From assembly GCA_003249625.1 (NCBI GenBank), contig QKII01000097.1, positions 1 through 15,579 on the forward strand: 15,579 nucleotides of DNA. The letters run 5' to 3'. The notes beneath the pieces were generated by a model. The model searched no databases. It had not been told where the DNA came from and saw only the letters and a program-made list of their open reading frames with translations. Both the position numbers and the translations under genes were made by a program. How positions within the stretch are numbered: position 1 is the stretch's first letter; the number at the start of each line of letters is the position of its first letter. This document shows, one piece after another, positions 1 to 7,662 of this stretch. This stretch comes from Propionivibrio sp. GTDB taxonomy: Bacteria; Pseudomonadota; Gammaproteobacteria; Burkholderiales; Rhodocyclaceae.

Positions 1-363
<363 letters not shown>

Positions 364-373
364 GGAGAAAGCT

Positions 374-1858
374 ATGAGACATTTCTTCGCCATGCTCGCC
401 GTGCTCGGCGCCGTAGCCTTCGGAAGCCCCGCCTGGGCGCAAGACAAGGCCGCAGAACCCGCAGCCACAGCGCCAGCAGCAACAGCTCCGGCCGCGGCAA
501 CCGCTGCAGCCCCGGCCGCTGCGCCCGAGGCCGCTCCGGCGGCAACCCCCGTTCCCGACAAGGGCGATAACGCCTGGATCATGATGAGCGCAGCATTGGT
601 CATCCTGATGTCGATCCCCGGTCTGGCCCTGTTCTACGGCGGTCTCGTCCGCACCAAGAACATGCTGTCGGTGCTGATGCAGGTTTTCGTCATCTTCTCG
701 CTGATCACCGTGCTCTGGGTAGTCTACGGCTACTCGCTGGCCTTTACGGAAGGAGGCGCCTTCTTCGGTACGCTCGACAAACTGTTCCTGAAGGGCATCA
801 CGCCGGAGTCAGTCGGCGCTACCTTCAGCAAGGGCGTGGTGATTTCCGAACTGGTCTTCGTGATCTTCCAGGGCGCCTTCGCGGCGATTACCTGCGGTCT
901 GATCGTCGGCGCCTTTGCCGAACGTGCCAAGTTCTCGGCGATCCTCGCGTTCATGGTGATCTGGTTCACCTTCTCCTACGTGCCGATGGCGCACATGGTG
1001 TGGTACTGGGCCGGTCCGGACGCCTACGTTGATGCAGCTGCGGCAGAGGCTGCGGGCAAGACGGCAGGTTTCCTGTTCCAGAAGGGGGCGCTTGACTTCG
1101 CTGGCGGTACCGTCGTGCATATCAACGCCGCCATCGCAGGTCTGATTGGTTCGATCATGATTGGCAAGCGGATCGGTTACGGACGTGAGTCGATGGCGCC
1201 GCACAGCTTGACCTTCACCATGATCGGTGCCTCGCTGCTGTGGTTTGGCTGGTTCGGTTTCAACGCCGGCTCGGCACTTGAAGCCAGCGGTGGTTCGGCT
1301 CTGGCAATGGTCAATACGTGGGTTGCTACAGGTTGCGCGACGATGTCCTGGATGCTGGTCGAATGGATGCTGAAGGGCAAGCCCTCGATGCTCGGTGCAG
1401 CGTCCGGAGCGGTTGCCGGCCTAGTCGCGATCACCCCGGCCGCCGGTTTTGTTGGCGTCGTTGGCGCCATCATCATCGGTCTGCTGGCCGGCGTGATCTG
1501 CCTCTGGGGTGTCAATGGCCTCAAGCGCATGATCGGTGCAGATGACTCGCTCGACGTCTTCGGTGTGCATGGCATTGGCGGTATCCTCGGTGCGATCCTG
1601 ACCGGCGTGTTCTGCGATCCTTCGCTGGGCGGTACGGGTGTCTATGACTACGTCGCCAACGCTGTCGGCGAATACGACATGGCCGCGCAAGTCATGAGCC
1701 AGGTCTGGGGCGTGCTGACTGCCCTTGTCTGGTCTGGCGTTGTCTCCGTGGTTGCCTACAAACTGGTCGATGTGTTCATCGGTCTGCGCGTTCCGGAAGA
1801 AGAAGAGCGCGAAGGTCTCGATATCACTTCCCACGGCGAATCGGCCTACCACTACTGA
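374..1858 (+). CDS. amtB: Ammonium transporter AmtB with extended Ala/Pro-rich N-terminus
   Basis: A 494-residue Amt/Mep/Rh channel that conducts ammonium across the inner membrane. The ATG at 374 is chosen because AAGGAG at 362-367 overlaps the glnK stop codon with a six-base spacer, and because it opens a good signal peptide (hydrophobic residues 4-18, likely cleavage after AWA at 22). Residues 24-62 are an Ala/Pro low-complexity linker. The channel core then runs to about residue 470. The signature DFAGGTVVHI lies at 241-250, with Asp241 and pore His249; the second twin histidine is His399 in VFGVHGIGG. The tail HGESAY near 487-492 is the conserved cytoplasmic end that contacts GlnK. It is about 65 residues longer than E. 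coli AmtB (428), mostly because of the linker. It is co-transcribed and probably translationally coupled with glnK. Confidence 0.96.
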   Translation: MRHFFAMLAVLGAVAFGSPAWAQDKAAEPAATAPAATAPAAATAAAPAAAPEAAPAATPVPDKGDNAWIMMSAALVILMSIPGLALFYGGLVRTKNMLSVLMQVFVIFSLITVLWVVYGYSLAFTEGGAFFGTLDKLFLKGITPESVGATFSKGVVISELVFVIFQGAFAAITCGLIVGAFAERAKFSAILAFMVIWFTFSYVPMAHMVWYWAGPDAYVDAAAAEAAGKTAGFLFQKGALDFAGGTVVHINAAIAGLIGSIMIGKRIGYGRESMAPHSLTFTMIGASLLWFGWFGFNAGSALEASGGSALAMVNTWVATGCATMSWMLVEWMLKGKPSMLGAASGAVAGLVAITPAAGFVGVVGAIIIGLLAGVICLWGVNGLKRMIGADDSLDVFGVHGIGGILGAILTGVFCDPSLGGTGVYDYVANAVGEYDMAAQVMSQVWGVLTALVWSGVVSVVAYKLVDVFIGLRVPEEEEREGLDITSHGESAYHY

Positions 1859-1884
1859 TTTCGATCCTCCTCGAGTACCCCCTT

Positions 1885-1913
1885 CGGGCGCCCTTGTGGC
1901 GCCCGTTTTTTTT
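1885..1913 (+). terminator. Intrinsic terminator of glnK-amtB
   Basis: A perfect 8-bp stem (CGGGCGCC at 1885-1892 with GGCGCCCG at 1898-1905), a five-base loop, and eight consecutive T residues at 1906-1913, starting 26 bases after the amtB stop. On the + strand this is a textbook rho-independent terminator. Read on the - strand the hairpin is preceded by A residues and not followed by a U-tract, so it should work less well for the convergent gntR transcript. The T-tract overlaps the gntR stop codon at 1912-1914. Confidence 0.95.
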
Positions 1914-2589
1914 AAACGCTTTCGTCCACACCCAGTTCAGCGGCGACAACGTCCCGGGCTGTACGCCAGCCATTGCGGTGGTGGGCGCGGAGCATCTCGC
2001 GCAACAGGGGGCCATCGCGCTCCTGTAATGCCAAAAACATCTGATCGTGTTCCGCGATCGCGCGTTCCCAGCGTGCATGCTGGCGGTTCCCGGCGTAGCG
2101 ATAGCGCTTGATGCGCGCACATTCGGCGGCATATACGCGAGAGAGCTCACGATTGCCGGCGGCATCGACGAGCATCTGGTGAATGCGCTGATTGGTCTCG
2201 AAGTAGTCCATCAGGCGATCGTCACGGAAACATTCGTGCATATGGCGATGGAGCGCATCCATGGCAGCAAGTTCTGCGTCGCTGATGCGCTGGCACGCAC
2301 GCTCCACGGCGAGACTTTCGAGGCCGATGATCAGTTCGAGGATGTCCTCGACGTCGTTAACGCTTAGCGCCGTGACCGTCGCGCCACGGTTTGGCGAGAT
2401 GGTTACCAGCCCCTCTGCAGCGAGTACTTTTAGCGCTTCGCGCAATGGGGTGCGTGACAGGCCGTGCACGTACTCGCCGAGTTCGCGTTCAGAAAGGCGC
2501 TGGCCCGGACGCAGGTCGCCAGCGATTATCAATTGCCGCAGACGGTCTGCTGCGAGTTGGGTGCGGCTGCCATGCGGGTTTTCAATCAT
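1912..2589 (-). CDS. GntR-family transcriptional regulator, FCD (FadR-like) subfamily
   Basis: A 225-residue repressor-type regulator. An N-terminal winged helix-turn-helix spans about residues 8-73, with the recognition-helix signature LSRTPLREALKVLAAEGLV at 44-62. An all-helical FCD ligand domain spans about 80-215. Likely metal or ligand residues of FCD are visible: His137 (in QRIHQML, with Asn133 where many relatives have Asp), His181 (AEHDQMF) and His203/204. FCD members usually sense organic acids or sugar acids and control a neighbouring catabolic operon. No such operon is adjacent here, so the effector and targets are unknown. The ATG at 2589 fits the family's usual start; the only upstream in-frame start found (2727) would add 46 residues with no family character. 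No strong Shine-Dalgarno precedes 2589. Confidence 0.9.
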   Translation of the reverse strand: MIENPHGSRTQLAADRLRQLIIAGDLRPGQRLSERELGEYVHGLSRTPLREALKVLAAEGLVTISPNRGATVTALSVNDVEDILELIIGLESLAVERACQRISDAELAAMDALHRHMHECFRDDRLMDYFETNQRIHQMLVDAAGNRELSRVYAAECARIKRYRYAGNRQHARWERAIAEHDQMFLALQERDGPLLREMLRAHHRNGWRTARDVVAAELGVDESV

Positions 2590-3042
2590 GACGGTTGAGA
2601 GAAGGTCTGTCGGTTGAAATGCAAAATGGCGCGTGAGTAGGCGGCGCGTGGAATAGTATTGCACGCAATGGCCGGATTGCCGGGTACGGATCCCTCCTCT
2701 CCAGGTACAAAGGTCGGTATGAACCATCCCGACTACGTCTCCGTCGTTCGGCTATCCGTTGAAATCGGTGTGGTCAGCAGTGGTGGCTTCGGTCTGGGTC
2801 TCGCTGCCCAGGGCTTCGTGTGCGTCGCCGGCGACCTCAGCCCCGCCCGGGATGCAGGGGAGTACATCAGTGACCGTTGCTTGGCCACGATTGTGACTCT
2901 GGAGATCATCGTGGAATCGAGGGGCAAGCCGGATGCCAGCGTGCGCCCCCGTCGCATTGATGGTGTAATGGCCAAACAGCTACCGGCTTTAGAACTGCTC
3001 GCGATGCACTGTCAGCAGTACGAGCACCATTTTGAAAACTTC
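2590..3042. other. 453-base gap with no assignable gene
   Basis: This gap lies between the gntR start and the stop of the NlpC/P60 gene and should contain the gntR promoter. I recognise no protein family here. The best open frame is on the + strand from an ATG at 2719, weakly preceded by AAAGG, and stays open to 3225 (168 codons). However, its last 180 bases are antisense to the NlpC gene, which is certain, and its product matches no family I know. On the - strand, a frame of about 75 codons ending at 2752 has coding-like codon use but no ATG, GTG or TTG start after its upstream stops. The gap could hold a decayed gene, an unrecognised small gene, or only regulatory DNA. No tRNA-like fold was seen. 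Confidence 0.5.
2658..2669. promoter_or_regulatory. Small palindrome upstream of gntR, possible operator
   Basis: ATTGC-AC-GCAAT is a perfect 5-bp inverted repeat with a 2-bp centre, 69 bases upstream of the chosen gntR start. FCD regulators commonly bind short palindromes near their own promoter, so autoregulation is a reasonable guess. A 10-bp symmetric element can occur by chance, and no clear -35/-10 pair was identified beside it. Confidence 0.3.
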
Positions 3043-3540
3043 TTAGTCGAAATAGGTTCGCGCCGCCGAAAAGCGTTGTGCATAGTAACGGGCGGTGAGC
3101 TGATCGATGCGCACCCGACCATTGGTCGACGGCGCGTGCACGAAGCGCTCGTCACCGATGTAGATGCCGACATGGGTAAAGGGCGCATTGCGCGTGTTGA
3201 AGAAGACCAGATCGCCGGGGCGTAGATCGTCGCGATCGATCGGTTTTCCCTGACGGGCGATGTCGGCGGCGCTGCCGTTGAGACGGAGGCCGGCGGCGCG
3301 GTTGAAGACGTAGGAGACCATGCCGCTGCAGTCCAGGCCCGCCTCTGGGTTTTTGCCGCCGAAACGGTAGCCGGTGTCGATCAAGCCGAGTGCGTAAAGC
3401 GTCACTTCGAGGGCGGAACCGCTGGCCGCCGGGCGGGAAGACGCAGCAGTCGGCGCCTTGGTGGACGTCGGGGGCAGGCTGCTACAGGCGGCCAGCAGAA
3501 GGGCCAGCACGCAAGTAATGGTCGTTGCGCGTCTCATCAT
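3043..3540 (-). CDS. NlpC/P60 family peptidoglycan endopeptidase lipoprotein
   Basis: A 165-residue precursor. It begins with a lipoprotein signal: two arginines, a hydrophobic core, then lipobox LAAC with Cys19 as the lipidated residue. A Pro/Ser/Thr/Ala-rich tether follows (about 20-42), then a compact NlpC/P60 domain (about 45-165). The catalytic triad is visible as Cys71 in LDCSGMV, His123 in FTHVGIY and His135 in RFVHAPS. Family members cleave stem peptides of peptidoglycan, typically the D-Glu-meso-Dap bond; the relation is to Spr/MepS-type hydrolases. Starts at 3549 (GTG), 3540 or 3537 (ATG) are all possible; 3540 or 3537 are preferred because AGG lies just upstream and the signal peptide is then compact. 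The gene lies 53 bases downstream of rng on the same strand and may be read from the same promoter. Confidence 0.92.
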   Translation of the reverse strand: MMRRATTITCVLALLLAACSSLPPTSTKAPTAASSRPAASGSALEVTLYALGLIDTGYRFGGKNPEAGLDCSGMVSYVFNRAAGLRLNGSAADIARQGKPIDRDDLRPGDLVFFNTRNAPFTHVGIYIGDERFVHAPSTNGRVRIDQLTARYYAQRFSAARTYFD

Positions 3541-3593
3541 GCCTGACACTATAGCGGCTCGCGCCGGGAAGTGCGAGGCCAGGCGAGGCGCTG

Positions 3594-5060
3594 CTACAGC
3601 AACACGATGTCGTATTGCTCCTGCGAATAGCTCGGTTCCGCCTTTAGCGAGATCGGTTTCTCGATGAAATCGGAGAGCATGGCCAAGCCTTGCGATTCCT
3701 CGTCGAGAAAGATGTCGATGACCGGTACGCTGGCGAGAATACGGAATTCGCGCGCATTGAACTGGCGCGCCTCGCGCAGCAGTTCGCGCAGGATTTCATA
3801 GCATACCGTGCGTGCCGTCTTCACTTCGCCGCGACCGTTACAGGTCGGGCATTCTTCGCAGAGCACGTGCGCCAGCGACTCGCGCGTGCGCTTGCGCGTC
3901 ATTTCGACGAGGCCGAGCGCGGTAAAGCCGTTGACCGTCAGTCGCGTATGGTCGCTGGCCAATGCCCGATTGAATTCCTCGAGCACGGCGGCGCGGTGTT
4001 CGTCGCTGTCCATGTCGATGAAATCGATGATGATGATCCCGCCGAGGTTGCGCAGGCGCAGTTGGCGGGCGATCGTATGCGCCGCTTCGAGATTGGTCTT
4101 GAACACCGTTTCGTCGAAGTTGCGCACGCCGACGAAGCCGCCTGTGTTGACGTCGATGGTGGTCATCGCCTCGGTTTGATCAAAGATCAGGTAGCCCCCG
4201 GACTTGAGGTCAACACGGCGGGCCAGCGCTTTCTGGATTTCCTGCTCGATACCGTAGAGGTCGAACAGCGGACGTTCGCCGATGTAGTGATTGAGCAGCG
4301 GCAGCACGGCCGGCGTGTATTCCTTGGCGAATGACGAGAGCTTCTGGAAGTTCTCGCGCGAGTCGATGACGATGCGTACCGTGTCGGCATTGACGAAGTC
4401 GCGCAGTACGCGCAGGCCAAGCGACAGCTCGCGATAGAGGATCCCCGGCGGGGCGACATTCTTCGACTGCAGCTGGATGTCGTACCAGAGCTTGCGCAGG
4501 TACTCGATATCGTTGGCCAGTTCCTCGTCGGAGGCGCCTTCGGCCATCGTCCGCACGATGTAGCCGCCCTGCTCGGTCGGTGGCACCAGGCGGGCGAGCT
4601 GTTCGCGCAGCACCTCGCGTTCGGCCTCGTTCTCGATGCGCTGGGAGATGCCGATATGCTTTTCCTGCGGCAGGTACACCAGCATCCGTCCGGCGACCGA
4701 GATCTGTGTCGACAGGCGCGCGCCCTTGGTGCCTATCGGATCCTTGATCACCTGCACGACGATGCTCTGCCCTTCGTGCAGGATGCGCTCGATCGGGCGC
4801 GCCGGCTCGCCGGGATTGCGTGGCTCCCAAATGTCGGCAACGTGCAGGAAGGCAGTACGCTGCAGGCCGACGTCGATGAACGCCGACTGCATTCCGGGCA
4901 GGATGCGCACGACGCGACCAAGGTAAATGTTTCCCACCAGCCCGCGGCTGGCATTGCGCTCGATGTGCAATTCCTGGACCACGCCCTGGTACATCACGGC
5001 GACGCGGGTTTCCTGCGGGGTGAAATTGATGAGAATGTCTTCGGGAGAGTTGTCCGACAT
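3594..5060 (-). CDS. rng: Ribonuclease G
   Basis: A 488-residue RNase E/G-family endoribonuclease, the length expected for RNase G and without the long C-terminal degradosome scaffold of RNase E. It acts in the cytoplasm on single-stranded A/U-rich sites and in this family matures the 5' end of 16S rRNA and some tRNAs and mRNAs. An S1-like RNA-binding domain covers about residues 38-125. The catalytic metal ligands are Asp303 in TIDVNTGGF and Asp346 in IIIIDFIDM. The zinc-link CPxC motif (CPTC, Cys404 and Cys407) lies in ECPTCNGRG. The ATG at 5060 gives the normal MSDNSPEDILINFTPQETR-type start. In many beta- and gammaproteobacteria rng follows maf; no maf gene is present here, and rng instead diverges from trhP. 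Confidence 0.97.
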   Translation of the reverse strand: MSDNSPEDILINFTPQETRVAVMYQGVVQELHIERNASRGLVGNIYLGRVVRILPGMQSAFIDVGLQRTAFLHVADIWEPRNPGEPARPIERILHEGQSIVVQVIKDPIGTKGARLSTQISVAGRMLVYLPQEKHIGISQRIENEAEREVLREQLARLVPPTEQGGYIVRTMAEGASDEELANDIEYLRKLWYDIQLQSKNVAPPGILYRELSLGLRVLRDFVNADTVRIVIDSRENFQKLSSFAKEYTPAVLPLLNHYIGERPLFDLYGIEQEIQKALARRVDLKSGGYLIFDQTEAMTTIDVNTGGFVGVRNFDETVFKTNLEAAHTIARQLRLRNLGGIIIIDFIDMDSDEHRAAVLEEFNRALASDHTRLTVNGFTALGLVEMTRKRTRESLAHVLCEECPTCNGRGEVKTARTVCYEILRELLREARQFNAREFRILASVPVIDIFLDEESQGLAMLSDFIEKPISLKAEPSYSQEQYDIVLL

Positions 5061-5080
5061 GAGAAGGGTTGGAAAGCGGT

Positions 5081-5108
5081 TAGAATTCTTGGGTTGTGTT
5101 GAATTCTA
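5081..5108. promoter_or_regulatory. Inverted repeat in the rng/trhP divergent promoter region
   Basis: TAGAATTC at 5081-5088 and GAATTCTA at 5101-5108 form a perfect 8-bp inverted repeat around a 12-base spacer, with arm centres 20 bp apart, close to two helical turns. It lies in the middle of the 69-bp gap between the two divergent starts. Each arm also reads TAGAAT, near the -10 consensus, pointing toward trhP on the + strand and toward rng on the - strand. Two symmetric divergent -10 boxes or a dimeric operator would both explain it. No good -35 box was found for either direction. Confidence 0.5.
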
Positions 5109-5129
5109 CCCGTTCCGCCGGAAAGCTCC

Positions 5130-6419
5130 ATGCCCGTGTCACCTGCCCGTTCCGTCCCTGAATTGCTTGCTCCCGCCGGTTCGCTGGCGATGATGCGCAA
5201 CGCCTTCGATTTCGGCGCCGATGCCGTCTATGCCGGCCAGCCGCGCTACAGCCTGCGCGTGCGCAACAACGAGTTCGGCAGCCTCGAACGGCTCGGTCAG
5301 GCCATCGCCGAAGCACATGGCGGCGGCAAGCTGTTCTACCTGGTCAGCAACGTCCTGCCGCACAACGCCAAGGTGCGCACTTATCTGGCCGACATGGCGC
5401 CGGTCGTTGCGCTGCGGCCCGACGCGCTGATCATGGCAGATCCGGGACTGATCGACCTTGTGCGTGAAAAATGGCCGGAAATGCCGATTCATCTTTCGGT
5501 GCAGGCCAATACCGTCAATTTCGCCGCCGTGCGCTTCTGGCGCAAGCTTGGCGTGACACGCATCATCCTCTCGCGCGAACTCTCTCTCGACGAAGTTGCG
5601 GAAATCCGCCAGGAATGTCCCGACACCGAGCTGGAAGTCTTCGTGCATGGCGCGCTGTGCGTCGCCTATTCGGGTCGCTGTCTGCTTTCAGGCTACTTCA
5701 ACCGGCGCGATTCGAATCAGGGCACCTGCACCAACTCCTGCCGCTGGGACTACAAGGTGAAGCCTGCCGTAGAAGACGCGGCCGGCGACGTGACCTCGGC
5801 GCAAAAGGTCTGGTTGCTCGAAGAGAAGGAGCGCCCCGGTGAATTGATGCCGGTCGAGGAGGACGAACACGGCACCTACATCATGAATTCCAAGGACCTG
5901 CGCGCCGTCGAACACGTCCAGCGTCTCGTCGATATCGGCGTCGATTCACTGAAAATCGAGGGGCGCACCAAGTCGCCGTACTACGTCGCGCGCGCCGCAC
6001 AGGTCTATCGCCGGGCCATCGACGACGCCGTCGCCGGTCGTCCCTTCGACCCGCGCCTGCTCGGCGAGCTGGAAGGGCTGGCCAACCGCGGCTATACCGC
6101 CGGTTTCTACCAGCGCCACCACGAATCGGAGATGCAGAACTACCTGCGCGGCCATTCAGAATCCGGACGCAGCCTGTACGTCGGCGACGTGATCGGCTGG
6201 GACGCCGAGCGCGGAATGGCGGAAATCGACGTGAAAAACCGCTTTGCCGTCGGCGACCGCCTCGAAGTCATTCACCCCACGGGGAACTTCGACCTGGAAA
6301 TCGGGCGCATGGAGAACAGCGCCGGAGATCAGCTCTCCGTTGCGCCCGGCAACGGCCACCGCGTCTGGATTCCGCTGCCGCACGAACTTCCGGGGGCGCT
6401 ACTCGCGCGCTATCTCTGA
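5130..6419 (+). CDS. trhP: U32-family tRNA uridine hydroxylation protein TrhP (YegQ)
   Basis: A 429-residue peptidase-U32-family protein; E. coli TrhP/YegQ is about 453. The U32 signature runs from Glu169 to Ser187, with Cys177 and Cys184, and is followed by SGYFNRRDSNQGTCTNSC with Cys200 and Cys204. These four cysteines are the set expected to hold an iron-sulfur cluster. TrhP makes 5-hydroxyuridine at wobble position 34 of tRNAs, using prephenate as oxygen-pathway donor; the older label of collagenase-like protease is misleading. The long motif around residues 181-208 matches YegQ better than the UbiU/UbiV or RlhA branches of U32. Start at 5130 gives MPVSPARSVPELLAPAGS, with the conserved ELLAPAG near the N-terminus. 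Its stop lies 9 bases from that of convergent cca. Confidence 0.9.
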   Translation: MPVSPARSVPELLAPAGSLAMMRNAFDFGADAVYAGQPRYSLRVRNNEFGSLERLGQAIAEAHGGGKLFYLVSNVLPHNAKVRTYLADMAPVVALRPDALIMADPGLIDLVREKWPEMPIHLSVQANTVNFAAVRFWRKLGVTRIILSRELSLDEVAEIRQECPDTELEVFVHGALCVAYSGRCLLSGYFNRRDSNQGTCTNSCRWDYKVKPAVEDAAGDVTSAQKVWLLEEKERPGELMPVEEDEHGTYIMNSKDLRAVEHVQRLVDIGVDSLKIEGRTKSPYYVARAAQVYRRAIDDAVAGRPFDPRLLGELEGLANRGYTAGFYQRHHESEMQNYLRGHSESGRSLYVGDVIGWDAERGMAEIDVKNRFAVGDRLEVIHPTGNFDLEIGRMENSAGDQLSVAPGNGHRVWIPLPHELPGALLARYL

Positions 6420-6428
6420 ACGACGCAG

Positions 6429-7649
6429 CTACGCAGGACGGTCGAGTCGCGCGGCGACCGCCGCCACGCGCGCAGCGTGCAGGCGCTCGGGGATCTGTGC
6501 CTTGTCCTCGCAGTTCCTGGCGATGGTTGCGGCATCGACGGAAAGCATCGCTTCCAGCGCCGTTAGAAACAAGTCGGGCGCCGGCACGGGCTTCTCTTCC
6601 CAGCCGAGGCGACCGTGGAAATCGCAATCGCAGGCTTGCAACAACTGCCGGAAGCGTTCCGGACGGCGCAGCGCATCGGTACGTTCGAGAAGGCGGGCGA
6701 TCGTCCCGGCGCGCATTTCCGGCCCCCGGCGGATGTCGCCGTGGTAGCGCGCCACCAGCACGGCGAGGTCGCGGCACTCGGAGGGCGCCTTGAGGTAAGC
6801 GCACACTTCCTCGACAAGTTCGACGCTTCGCGCCTCGTGGCCGGGATGCCGGGGCAGATCCTCCGCCGGCGTCGCGCCCTTGCCGAGATCGTGCAACAGT
6901 ACGGCGAAGCGAACGGGCAGCGCGAAGCCGGCCTTGGCCGACTGGTCGAGCGCCATCAGCACATGCACGCCGGTATCGATTTCCGGATGATAGTCAGCCC
7001 TCTGCGGCACGCCGAACAGGCGGTCGAGCGCCGGCAGGATGCGCGTCAACGCGCCGCAATCGCGCAGCACGGCGATCATCCGCGACGGCGTACGTTCCAT
7101 CAGCCCTTTGGCCAGCTCCTGCCAGACGCGCTCGGCCACCAGATGATCAACTTCGCCGTTATCGACCATGTGGCGCATCAGCACGACCGTTTCGGGAGCG
7201 ATCGAAAAATCGGCGAACCGGGCGGCGAAGCGCGCCACGCGCAGGATACGTACCGGGTCCTCGACAAAGGCCGGGCCGACATGGCGCAGCATGCGCGCCT
7301 CGATGTCGGCAACGCCGTTGAACGGATCGATCAGGGCGCCGTCTTCGGCGCGGGCGATGGCGTTGATGGTCAGGTCACGCCGGGCCAGATCCTCTTCCAG
7401 CGTGACGTCCGGCGCGGCATGGAAGGAAAACCCCTTGTAGCCGTGCCCCGATTTTCGCTCTGTGCGGGCGAGAGCGTACTCCTCGTGTGTTTTCGGGTGC
7501 AGGAATACCGGAAAGTCCTTGCCCACTGGCCGAAAGCCGCGAGCCAGCATCTCGTCCGGCGACGCGCCGACCACCACGTAATCGTGATCCTGCACCGGTA
7601 GCCCGAGCAGGCCATCGCGCACTGCGCCACCAACCGTGAATACCTGCAT
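6429..7649 (-). CDS. cca: CCA-adding enzyme (tRNA nucleotidyltransferase), HD-domain type
   Basis: A 406-residue class II tRNA nucleotidyltransferase that builds or repairs the 3' CCA end of tRNA without a template. The catalytic head is intact: VGGAVRDGLLG at 6-16 and the metal-binding DHD (Asp21, Asp23). RRDLTINAI (90-98) and EDPVRILRVARFAARF (130-145) follow, very close to E. coli Cca. The C-terminal HD phosphohydrolase domain has His253-Asp254 in LLHDLGKG, as in multifunctional gammaproteobacterial Cca (2',3'-cyclic phosphodiesterase and phosphatase activities). The ATG at 7649 is chosen because MQVFTVGGAVRD is the family N-terminus and it leaves a 13-base gap to gst. An upstream in-frame start at 7691 would overlap gst. 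It is the last gene of the slt-led run. Confidence 0.97.
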   Translation of the reverse strand: MQVFTVGGAVRDGLLGLPVQDHDYVVVGASPDEMLARGFRPVGKDFPVFLHPKTHEEYALARTERKSGHGYKGFSFHAAPDVTLEEDLARRDLTINAIARAEDGALIDPFNGVADIEARMLRHVGPAFVEDPVRILRVARFAARFADFSIAPETVVLMRHMVDNGEVDHLVAERVWQELAKGLMERTPSRMIAVLRDCGALTRILPALDRLFGVPQRADYHPEIDTGVHVLMALDQSAKAGFALPVRFAVLLHDLGKGATPAEDLPRHPGHEARSVELVEEVCAYLKAPSECRDLAVLVARYHGDIRRGPEMRAGTIARLLERTDALRRPERFRQLLQACDCDFHGRLGWEEKPVPAPDLFLTALEAMLSVDAATIARNCEDKAQIPERLHAARVAAVAARLDRPA

Positions 7650-7662
7650 CGACGCGTGCCGC

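Noticed and set aside
3690..4334. 214-codon open frame on the + strand
   Set aside because: It is antisense to the catalytic core of rng and resembles no known family.
5130..6419. Annotation as a collagenase or secreted protease based on U32 similarity
   Set aside because: The motif around the four cysteines matches YegQ/TrhP, which acts on tRNA. There is no signal peptide, and the protease label for the family is historical.
6615..7601. 328-codon open frame on the + strand
   Set aside because: It is antisense to cca, which is certain from its catalytic motifs, and it has no recognisable domain.
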